A stretch of 64,000 nucleotides of DNA, from positions 22,707 to 86,706 of the forward strand of contig CABUAW010000004.1 of NCBI GenBank assembly GCA_902489645.1, in the 5' to 3' direction. The position numbers were made by a program, and so were the translations under genes. The notes under the pieces were generated by a model. That model did no database searches. It saw only the letters and a list, made by a program, of their open reading frames with translations, and was not told the origin of the DNA. The stretch is from an uncultured Lachnospiraceae bacterium (GTDB lineage: Bacteria; Bacillota; Clostridia; Lachnospirales; Lachnospiraceae). This document shows, one piece after another, positions 32,332 to 39,920 of this stretch (the stretch's first letter is position 1; every line of letters begins with the position of its first letter).

Positions 32332-33663
32332 GTGTCAAGATATACTAAACAGGATATCATTCGTATGATTCAGGATAATGACGTTGAATTTATCCGTCTT
32401 CAATTTACAGATATTTTCGGAACTTTGAAAAACGTGGCGATTACGGCCAGTCAGATTGAAAGGGCTTTGAAAAATGAATGTATGTTTGACGGCTCGGCAA
32501 TCGAAGGCTTTGTCCGGATTGAAGAATCCGACATGTATCTTCATCCGGACCTGGATACATTCCAGATTTTTCCGTGGCGGCCTCAGCAGGGCAAGGTGGC
32601 CCGTCTGATTTGCGACGTATACCGTCCCAACGGCGAGCCATTTGAGGGGGACCCGAGATATATTTTGAAAAAAGTCATTAAACAGGCCGAGGATATGGGC
32701 TACAGCTTTGAAGTCGGACCGGAATGTGAATTTTTCCTTTTCCATACCGATGATAACGGTATGCCGACGACCATTACCCATGAAAAAGGCAGTTATTTTG
32801 ACCTGGGTCCGGTGGACTTGGGTGAAAATGCCCGCCGGGATATGGTGCTGAATCTGGAAGATATGGGCTTTGAAATTGAAGCGTCCCATCACGAGGTAGC
32901 TTCCGCCCAGCATGAGATTGATTTCGCCCACAATGGAGCGCTTCAGACGGCGGACGGTATCATGACCTTAAAGCTGGTTATTAAATCCATTGCGAAACGC
33001 CATGGATTACATGCGTCCTTTATGCCGAAGCCAAAGTCCGGCGTTTCCGGTTCCGGTATGCATATTAACATGTCTTTGCAGAAAAATGGACATAATATTT
33101 TCTATAATCCGGAAGGTGAGCTGGAGCTGAGTGAAGACGCTTATCATTTTATTGCCGGAATTTTGGCCCATGCCAAAGGCATTACGGCGCTGACCAACCC
33201 GTTGGTTAATTCTTATAAACGGTTAGTCGCCGGATATGAGGCCCCGATTTATATTGCATGGTCTGTGATGAACCGGAGTCCGCTGGTGCGCGTTCCGGCC
33301 GCCCGGGGCAAGGGGACCCGCGTAGAGCTGCGCTGCCCGGACCCGGCATGTAATCCATATCTTGTTCTGGCTGTCTGCCTGGCGGCCGGTCTGGAAGGAA
33401 TCAAGAAGAAACTTGTTCCTCCGGCCAGAGTTGACCGGAATATTTTTGAAATGGACAGAAATGAAAAAGAAGCGCTTCATATAGAAAGTCTTCCGCAGGA
33501 TTTGTGCGAGGCGACAAGGGAATTGGAGAAAGATGCCTTTGTCCGCAACGTGCTTGGAGAGCATGTCAGCGAGAAATATATTGAAGCAAAATATAAAGAA
33601 TGGGAAAATTACCGTGTTCAGGTAACCGAATGGGAAATCGAAGAATACCTGTACCGTATTTAA
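32332..33663 (+). CDS. glnA: Glutamine synthetase type I
   Basis: A 443-residue GlnA, of the shorter GSI form found in Firmicutes. It makes glutamine from glutamate, ammonia and ATP as a dodecamer. Recognisable motifs are MFDGSAIEGFVRIEESDM near the N-terminus, GPECEFFLF, GSGMHINMSL and the catalytic NPLVNSYKRLVAGYEAP. The frame begins at a GTG (32332) 9 bases after AGGAG; the nearby ATG at 32328 is out of frame. It lies behind a leader terminator and before an ANTAR regulator, so it is probably controlled by antitermination according to nitrogen supply. Confidence 0.95.
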   Translation: MSRYTKQDIIRMIQDNDVEFIRLQFTDIFGTLKNVAITASQIERALKNECMFDGSAIEGFVRIEESDMYLHPDLDTFQIFPWRPQQGKVARLICDVYRPNGEPFEGDPRYILKKVIKQAEDMGYSFEVGPECEFFLFHTDDNGMPTTITHEKGSYFDLGPVDLGENARRDMVLNLEDMGFEIEASHHEVASAQHEIDFAHNGALQTADGIMTLKLVIKSIAKRHGLHASFMPKPKSGVSGSGMHINMSLQKNGHNIFYNPEGELELSEDAYHFIAGILAHAKGITALTNPLVNSYKRLVAGYEAPIYIAWSVMNRSPLVRVPAARGKGTRVELRCPDPACNPYLVLAVCLAAGLEGIKKKLVPPARVDRNIFEMDRNEKEALHIESLPQDLCEATRELEKDAFVRNVLGEHVSEKYIEAKYKEWENYRVQVTEWEIEEYLYRI

Positions 33664-33702
33664 GCATTTAAACCGGCATACAGCAAAACCGAGGTGATGA
33701 AA

Positions 33703-34254
33703 ATGGTCAGCATAATCGTAGCCTTTAAAAAACAGACAGATGCGGCGAATATACGAAATTTGTTGACGCGGTTTGGGTATAATGTCGTCGGGGTTTGCAC
33801 AAGCGGAGCCGCCGTTTTGAATGTCATCGACCAGATGATTGATTCGGACGGGATTGTTGTTTGCGGCTGCCGTTTGGGAGATATGGATTGTTTCCATCTG
33901 CATAAGTTCTTGCCCGAATATTATCAAATGGTTATTATGGGGTCGCAGGCCGCTTTAGAACAAGTGGAATATATGGATGCTTTAAAGATTACGCTGCCGA
34001 TGAAAACCCAGCTTTTCATCAATAATATCGAGCTTTTAGAAACAACAATGATGCGCAGGCGTAAAAAGCGCCGGGAGATGCCGAAAAACCGTTCAGGGGA
34101 AGAACGCATTTTGATTGACAGCGCAAAGAGCCTGTTAATGGAAGCGAAAAAATATACGGAAGAGGAGGCGCATCGTTATCTCCAGAAAACCAGTATGAGC
34201 AACGGTACAAGTATTGTGGAGACGGCTCAGATGGTATTGGAATTATTTGGATAA
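33703..34254 (+). CDS. ANTAR-domain RNA-binding response regulator
   Basis: A 183-residue protein with a receiver-like N-terminal domain (about 1-120; GLVVCGCRLGDMD-type active region, degenerate compared with classical receivers) and a C-terminal ANTAR domain (about 133-180; ILIDSAKSLLMEAKKYTEEEAHRYLQK). ANTAR proteins bind paired hexaloop RNA and prevent termination. The gene lies directly after glnA, as nitR does in some clostridia, and the glnA leader carries a hexaloop terminator. The start at 33703 is best placed relative to GAGGTG (33691-33696); GTG 33694 and ATG 33697 overlap that site. Confidence 0.85.
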   Translation: MVSIIVAFKKQTDAANIRNLLTRFGYNVVGVCTSGAAVLNVIDQMIDSDGIVVCGCRLGDMDCFHLHKFLPEYYQMVIMGSQAALEQVEYMDALKITLPMKTQLFINNIELLETTMMRRRKKRREMPKNRSGEERILIDSAKSLLMEAKKYTEEEAHRYLQKTSMSNGTSIVETAQMVLELFG

Positions 34255-34266
34255 ACAGGAGGGATT

Positions 34267-35283
34267 ATGGTCAGAAATAACCGGGGGAAATATTTCATTT
34301 TTGCAATGTCGATAGTGTGTGCGCTGCTTTTGACAGCATGCGGCAGCACATCAAGTAAAGAAAGTATTGTGGAGCAGAACACGGTCAATTATAAGACGAA
34401 CAATTATGCCGCAGCGGATTATAGCTATGAGGCCGCGGCCGCAGAAGAGGGCTATGACGCTGCGGATACCGGAGCGTACAGCGAGGCTACGCAAGCCGGC
34501 GGCGCGTCGGAGAACGGCTCCCTTTTGTCGGAGGATGCGGCGGCTGCCGAAAGCGGACGGAAGCTGATAAAAAATGTCAGCTTGGATGTGGAGACAAAGG
34601 CTTTTGATACGTTTATTGCCGATTTGGAGAAAGAAGTGGAAGGCCTTGGCGGCTATATTGAGTATTCCAGTGTGAGCGGCAGCAGTTATTTATCCGAGGG
34701 GAATCAGCGCATGGCCTGGTATACGGCCAGAATTCCCGAATCAAAGCTGGAAACCTTTATTTCCAAAGTGGGAGATAACGGGAATATTACAAATATCTCG
34801 CGGGATGTGAGGGATATTACTCTGGAATATGTGGATGTGGAAGGGCGGATTTCATCTTTGGAGACGGAGCTTGAACGGTTAAATGAACTGCTTTTGGAGG
34901 CGTCTTCGATTGAGGATATTCTCGCCATTGAAGCCAAAATTTCCGATGTCCGCTATGAATTGGAATCCTATCAGAGCCAAATGAACAGTTATAAAAATCA
35001 GATTGATTACAGTACAGTCAACATAAATGTGATGGAAGTGGATGTTGTATCGGCCGGAATAGGCGATTCGGCATGGGAACAGATTCAAAGCGGATTTATG
35101 AATAGCCTTTACGGACTTGGGAGAGGATTGAGCCGTTTTGTTATCGGCCTGCTCAGTGCGATTCCGTATCTGGCCGTGATTGCCGTGATTGTTGTCATTG
35201 TCGTGAAAGTGGCCCATAAGCGGGGAAAAAGAAGAAAAGAACGTCAGGCGGAGGAAACGCAGACAGACGAGACAGATAAATAG
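34267..35283 (+). CDS. DUF4349 lipoprotein
   Basis: A 338-residue surface lipoprotein. The signal peptide and lipobox (LLTAC, Cys about 24) are followed by a low-complexity Ala/Glu/Tyr-rich stretch (about 40-95), the DUF4349 domain (about 100-265) with a coiled-coil section (ISSLETELERLNELLLEA), a C-terminal membrane helix (about 295-318) and a short Lys/Arg-rich tail in the cytoplasm. It is therefore anchored twice. The function of DUF4349 is unknown. It starts 12 bases after the ANTAR gene, with CAGGAGGG upstream. Confidence 0.85.
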   Translation: MVRNNRGKYFIFAMSIVCALLLTACGSTSSKESIVEQNTVNYKTNNYAAADYSYEAAAAEEGYDAADTGAYSEATQAGGASENGSLLSEDAAAAESGRKLIKNVSLDVETKAFDTFIADLEKEVEGLGGYIEYSSVSGSSYLSEGNQRMAWYTARIPESKLETFISKVGDNGNITNISRDVRDITLEYVDVEGRISSLETELERLNELLLEASSIEDILAIEAKISDVRYELESYQSQMNSYKNQIDYSTVNINVMEVDVVSAGIGDSAWEQIQSGFMNSLYGLGRGLSRFVIGLLSAIPYLAVIAVIVVIVVKVAHKRGKRRKERQAEETQTDETDK

Positions 35284-35306
35284 ATAGTTTATAGAAAGAG
35301 GCAGGG

Positions 35307-35337
35307 CAGGCGAAATACGCGGAGCGTGTTTCGCCTG
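35307..35337 (+). terminator. Hairpin between DUF4349 gene and gatC
   Basis: CAGGCGAAATACGC (35307-35320) pairs with GCGTGTTTCGCCTG (35324-35337) around GGA. The following T-run is short, so it may be a terminator or an mRNA stabiliser. Confidence 0.5.
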
Positions 35338-35366
35338 GTTTATGGATATCGAAGGAGGACGGATAA

Positions 35367-35660
35367 ATGGCAAATGTGATTTCTGATGAAACCATCGAAT
35401 ATGTCGGTATTCTGGCAAAGCTTGAATTGTCTGAGGAAGAAAAAGAACAGGCAAAAAAGGACATGGGCAGTATGCTGGACTATATTGATAAATTAAACGA
35501 ACTGGACACTTCCGGGGTTGAGCCGATGTCTCATGTGTTTCCGGTACATAATGTGTTCCGTGAAGACGTTGTAGTAAACGGCGATACCCGTGAAAAAATT
35601 CTGGCCAATGCACCAAGGGAAAAAGATGGAAGCTTTGTGGTGCCAAAGACGGTAGAGTAG
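35367..35660 (+). CDS. gatC: Asp-tRNA(Asn)/Glu-tRNA(Gln) amidotransferase subunit C
   Basis: A 97-residue GatC. It links GatA and GatB in the complex that converts Glu-tRNA(Gln) to Gln-tRNA(Gln). Typical parts are ETIEYVGILAKLELSEEEKE, MLDYIDKLNELDTSGVEPMSHV and REDV near the end. The ATG follows GAAGGAGG. It is first in gatCAB, 10 bases before gatA. Confidence 0.95.
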   Translation: MANVISDETIEYVGILAKLELSEEEKEQAKKDMGSMLDYIDKLNELDTSGVEPMSHVFPVHNVFREDVVVNGDTREKILANAPREKDGSFVVPKTVE

Positions 35661-35670
35661 GAGGGAAACC

Positions 35671-37182
35671 ATGGATTTAATGCAGTTGACCGCAGTTGAA
35701 CTGGGGAAAAGAATTAAAAATAAAGACGTGACTGTGAAAGAATGTGTGGAAGCGGCCCTCGCTAACATTGACGCTGTGGAAGACCAGATTCACAGCTTTG
35801 TTACGGTAGACAGGGAAGGGGCTTTAAAAAAAGCAGAGGAAATTCAGTCAAAAATTGATGCGGGAGAACTTACGGGGCCTTTAGCCGGCGTCCCTGTGGC
35901 CATCAAGGACAATATGTGTACAGAGGGGATGCTGACAACTTGCAGTTCCAGAATTCTTTATAATTTTGTGCCAACCTATACGTCCGAGGCCGTACTGAAT
36001 CTGGAAAGAGCCGGAGCCGTCATTATCGGAAAAACCAATATGGATGAATTTGCCATGGGAAGTACGACGGAAACCTCCGCCTTTGGACCGACGAAAAATC
36101 CGTGGAATACGGAACATGTACCGGGCGGTTCCTCCGGCGGTTCCTGTACGTCAGTGGCTGCCGAGGAAGTTCCTTACGCCCTTGGTTCGGATACGGGCGG
36201 TTCCATCCGTCAGCCAAGTTCATTCTGCGGCGTTGTGGGAATTAAACCGACCTATGGCACAGTTTCCCGTTACGGCCTTATTGCCTATGGTTCTTCGTTG
36301 GACCAGATTGGCCCTGTAGCGAAGGATGTGACCGACTGTGCGACAATTTTGGAAGCCATCGCCTCCTATGACCCGAAGGACAGCACCTCCGTTCAACGTG
36401 AGGACTATGACTTTACGTCGGCGTTGGTGGACGATGTGAAGGGACTTCGCATCGGAATTCCGAGGGACTATTTTGGCGAAGGTCTGGATGAAGAGGTGAA
36501 GACGGCCGTTCTTGCCGCGGCGAAGGCTCTGGAAGAAAAAGGCGCTGTTGTCGAAGAATTCGACCTGAGCCTGGTGGAATATGCCATTCCGGCCTATTAT
36601 GTTATCGCTTCTGCGGAAGCCAGCTCCAATCTGGCCCGGTTTGACGGTGTGAAATACGGCTATCGTACCGAAGAATACGAAGGACTTCACAACATGTATA
36701 AGAAGAGCCGTTCCGAGGGATTTGGAGCGGAGGTGAAACGGCGGATTATGCTCGGCTCCTTTGTTTTAAGCTCCGGTTATTATGATGCTTACTATCTGAA
36801 AGCCCTGCGTACAAAGGCGCTGATTAAGCAGGCCTTTGATAAAGCCTTTGAAAAATACGATGTGATTCTGGGGCCTGCGGCGCCGACGACGGCGCCAAAA
36901 CTTGGCAAGTCTCTCAGCGACCCGATTAAGATGTATCTGGGAGATATTTATACGATTTCTGTTAATCTGGCCGGACTGCCGGGCTTATCCATGCCATGCG
37001 GTACAGACAGCAGGGGACTGCCGATAGGTGTTCAGATGATTGGAGATTGCTTTAAAGAAAAAAATATTATCCGGGCGGCCTATGCCTTTGAACGGACGAG
37101 AACCTATCAGCGTCCGGCGTTGGCAGAGCAGAAAGCCTGCACTCAGGATAGGGCGGCATTTGCCGGGAAAGGAGCAGAATAA
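35671..37182 (+). CDS. gatA: Asp-tRNA(Asn)/Glu-tRNA(Gln) amidotransferase subunit A
   Basis: A 503-residue amidase-signature enzyme that frees ammonia from glutamine for tRNA amidation. Its Ser-Ser-Lys machinery is visible: VAIKDNMC (Lys near 74), the GGSSGGS segment and DTGGSIRQPSSFCG. The C-terminal tail beyond about 485 is charged and less conserved. The stop overlaps the ATG of gatB (TAATG). Confidence 0.96.
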   Translation: MDLMQLTAVELGKRIKNKDVTVKECVEAALANIDAVEDQIHSFVTVDREGALKKAEEIQSKIDAGELTGPLAGVPVAIKDNMCTEGMLTTCSSRILYNFVPTYTSEAVLNLERAGAVIIGKTNMDEFAMGSTTETSAFGPTKNPWNTEHVPGGSSGGSCTSVAAEEVPYALGSDTGGSIRQPSSFCGVVGIKPTYGTVSRYGLIAYGSSLDQIGPVAKDVTDCATILEAIASYDPKDSTSVQREDYDFTSALVDDVKGLRIGIPRDYFGEGLDEEVKTAVLAAAKALEEKGAVVEEFDLSLVEYAIPAYYVIASAEASSNLARFDGVKYGYRTEEYEGLHNMYKKSRSEGFGAEVKRRIMLGSFVLSSGYYDAYYLKALRTKALIKQAFDKAFEKYDVILGPAAPTTAPKLGKSLSDPIKMYLGDIYTISVNLAGLPGLSMPCGTDSRGLPIGVQMIGDCFKEKNIIRAAYAFERTRTYQRPALAEQKACTQDRAAFAGKGAE

Positions 37183-38621
37183 TGGCAAAACAGTATGAAA
37201 CCGTCATTGGACTGGAAGTCCATGTAGAGCTTGCAACAAAAACAAAAATCTTCTGTTCCTGCAGTACGGAATTCGGGGGAGCGCCAAACACCCATACCTG
37301 TCCGGTATGTACCGGAATGCCCGGTTCTCTGCCGGTGCTGAATAAGCAGGTTGTTGAATATGCCATTGCCGTTGGGCTGGCGACCAATTGTTCCATTACC
37401 CAGTATTGTAAATTTGACCGAAAGAATTATTTTTATCCGGATAATCCGCAGAACTATCAGATTTCCCAGCTCTATCTGCCAATCTGCCGCAATGGCGGTG
37501 TGGAGATTGAGACGGAAAAGGGCGGCAAAAAAACCGTCGGTATTCATGAAATCCATATGGAGGAGGACGCAGGAAAGCTGATTCACGATGAATGGGAGGA
37601 TGCTTCTCTGGTAGATTTCAATCGTTCCGGCGTTCCTCTTATCGAAATCGTATCCGAGCCGGACATGCGTTCTGCCGATGAAGTCATCGCTTATCTGGAA
37701 AAACTGCGTATGATTATTCAGTATCTTGGGGCTTCCGATTGTAAACTCCAGGAAGGTTCTATGCGGGCCGACGTCAACCTGTCTGTCCGTGAAGTGGGGG
37801 CCGGGGTCTTTGGAACGCGTACGGAGATGAAAAACCTGAATTCCTTTAAGGCCATTGCCCGAGCTATCGAGGGTGAACGGGAGCGCCAGATTGACCTGTT
37901 GGAAGCGGGCAAAGCGGTTGTTCAGGAAACACGGCGTTGGGATGATACCAAAGAAACTTCCTATGCGATGCGTTCAAAAGAGGACGCCCAGGATTATCGA
38001 TATTTTCCGGAACCGGACCTTGTGCCGATTATTATCAGCGATGAATGGATTGAAGAAATCCGCAGCCGTCAGCCGGAGCTTCGCACAGAAAAACTGGAGC
38101 GCTATAAGAAGGAATATGACATTCCCCAGTATGATGCGGAAATACTCACTTCCCATAAAAAGCTGGCGGATATATTCGAAGCGACGGTGGCCCTTGGAAA
38201 GAAACCAAAGGAGGTTTCCAACTGGCTGATGGTGGAAACGATGCGTCTTTTAAAGGAGCATGATATGGAGCCGGCCGATTTGCGCTTTGCACCGGAAAAT
38301 CTGGCAAAGCTTATCGGTTTGATTGAAGCGGGGGCCATTAACCGGACAACGGCCAAGGAAGTTTTCGAGAAGGTTTTTGCTGACAATGTGAATCCGGAAA
38401 CCTATGTTGAAGAAAATGGATTGAAGATTGAAGCCGACGACGGCGCTCTTAAAGGAATTATTGAAGGCATTGTCGCCGCGAATCCTCAGTCTGTGGCCGA
38501 TTATAGAGCCGGAAAGAAAAAAGCCATCGGTTTCCTTGTAGGACAGACGATGAAAGCTATGAAAGGCAAAGCGGACCCGGGAACCGTCAATAAAATACTG
38601 ACTGAAATTTTAAATTCTTAA
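37182..38621 (+). CDS. gatB: Asp-tRNA(Asn)/Glu-tRNA(Gln) amidotransferase subunit B
   Basis: A 479-residue GatB, full length. It activates the misacylated tRNA with ATP and amidates it with ammonia from GatA. Typical signatures are YETVIGLEVHVELATKTKIFC, CPVCTGMPGSLPVLN, FDRKNYFYPDNPQNYQISQ, HMEEDAGKL and NRSGVPLIEIVSEPD, with a helical YqeY-like tail at the C-terminus. It is last in gatCAB and followed by a strong terminator. Confidence 0.96.
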   Translation: MAKQYETVIGLEVHVELATKTKIFCSCSTEFGGAPNTHTCPVCTGMPGSLPVLNKQVVEYAIAVGLATNCSITQYCKFDRKNYFYPDNPQNYQISQLYLPICRNGGVEIETEKGGKKTVGIHEIHMEEDAGKLIHDEWEDASLVDFNRSGVPLIEIVSEPDMRSADEVIAYLEKLRMIIQYLGASDCKLQEGSMRADVNLSVREVGAGVFGTRTEMKNLNSFKAIARAIEGERERQIDLLEAGKAVVQETRRWDDTKETSYAMRSKEDAQDYRYFPEPDLVPIIISDEWIEEIRSRQPELRTEKLERYKKEYDIPQYDAEILTSHKKLADIFEATVALGKKPKEVSNWLMVETMRLLKEHDMEPADLRFAPENLAKLIGLIEAGAINRTTAKEVFEKVFADNVNPETYVEENGLKIEADDGALKGIIEGIVAANPQSVADYRAGKKKAIGFLVGQTMKAMKGKADPGTVNKILTEILNS

Positions 38622-38637
38622 ATATTTTGAAAAATGG

Positions 38638-38691
38638 ATAGATACTTTTAATTTTCTTGAATCGGGAAGAATTAGAAGTATCTATTTTTTT
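38638..38691 (+). terminator. Terminator of gatCAB
   Basis: ATAGATACTT (38638-38647) pairs with AAGTATCTAT (38676-38685), with seven T at 38685-38691. Confidence 0.8.
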
Positions 38692-38753
38692 ATCCGGTGG
38701 GGTCAAATTTGTGATAGAATAAAGCAAGTAAACATCGGTATTGGAGGTTCAAA

Positions 38754-39920
38754 TTGAAAATATTTCACATTGCCGATTTGCATATCGGAAAACAGTTAAA
38801 TTATTATAGCTTAAAAGAAAATCAGGAAGATATCCTGAATCAGATAATAGAAAAAATGGAAGAATACCGGCCGGATGTTTTGCTGATTGCGGGGGACATT
38901 TTTGATAAAGCCATGCCTTCGGGAGAGGCCTACGGATTGTTTGATGATTTTTTAAACCGGGCGGCCGCCTTGCGTCCGGCTGTCCCAATCTGTATGATTG
39001 CGGGAAATCATGATTCACCGGAGCGATTGAATTATGCCAGCAGTTTTATGGAAAAGCATCAGATTTATATATCGGTCATGCCGCCCCAGAGAGCGGATGA
39101 GTATTTGAAAAAAGTGGTGTTGGAGGATGCGTTTGGCCCGGTCAATATCTATCTTCTGCCTTTTACAAAGCCGGGTTATGTCCGGCCGCTATTTCCGGAT
39201 GCCGATATGACAGACTATGAGACGGCTGTCCGGGCCGTGCTTGAGCGGGAGAGGGTGGATACGTCTCAGAGAAATATTCTTGTGTCCCACCAGTTTTATC
39301 AGAGTATGGGATGGGAGACGGCAACCTGCGATTCGGAACAGGTATTGTTATCGGTCGGCGGGCTGGACCGGATTGACATTTCGGTGTTAAAGGACTTTGA
39401 TTATGTGGCCCTGGGGCATCTGCACGGGCCGCAAAAGATTAAAGAAGCGCATATTCGCTATGCGGGTTCGCCTTTGAAGTATTCGGTGAGCGAAGAACGG
39501 CATCATAAATCCATTACCATGGCGACGTTTGGGAAAAAAGGCGAACCGCCAGAAATCCGGCAGATTCCGTTAAAGGCCAGACAGGATGTCCGCACGGAGC
39601 GGGGAATGTTGAAAGAGGTTTTAGACCGGGCGACGGAGGAAAACCGCCATGATTTTGTCAGTGTGACGCTTACCGATGAAAACGAGCCGTATCGGATGAA
39701 AGAGATGCTCAGAGAGGTTTACGACTATCTTTTAGAAATCCGGGTAGATAACAGGCGGACGCAAAAACGTCTGGAATTGACGTTGGAAAAGCAGGAAAAT
39801 CTGACGCCGTTGGAAGCTTTTCGGGCTTTTTATGAAGATGTCGGGAAAATGCCGCTGACGGAGGCGGAGGAAATTTTGATACAGAAAACACTGAATCAAT
39901 TGACGGAGGACAGGGAATGA
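38754..39920 (+). CDS. sbcD: SbcCD nuclease subunit D
   Basis: A 388-residue metallophosphoesterase of the Mre11/SbcD family. Metal-binding motifs are IADLHIGKQ (DxH near 6-8), LIAGDIFDKA, AGNHDSPERL and ALGHLHGPQ. With SbcC it cuts hairpins and processes double-strand ends. Translation begins at a TTG (38754), supported by GGAGG 6 bases upstream and by family alignment (MKIFHIADLHIG). A promoter candidate with TGA-TAGAAT lies near 38713. It overlaps sbcC by 4 bases (ATGA). Confidence 0.94.
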   Translation: MKIFHIADLHIGKQLNYYSLKENQEDILNQIIEKMEEYRPDVLLIAGDIFDKAMPSGEAYGLFDDFLNRAAALRPAVPICMIAGNHDSPERLNYASSFMEKHQIYISVMPPQRADEYLKKVVLEDAFGPVNIYLLPFTKPGYVRPLFPDADMTDYETAVRAVLERERVDTSQRNILVSHQFYQSMGWETATCDSEQVLLSVGGLDRIDISVLKDFDYVALGHLHGPQKIKEAHIRYAGSPLKYSVSEERHHKSITMATFGKKGEPPEIRQIPLKARQDVRTERGMLKEVLDRATEENRHDFVSVTLTDENEPYRMKEMLREVYDYLLEIRVDNRRTQKRLELTLEKQENLTPLEAFRAFYEDVGKMPLTEAEEILIQKTLNQLTEDRE

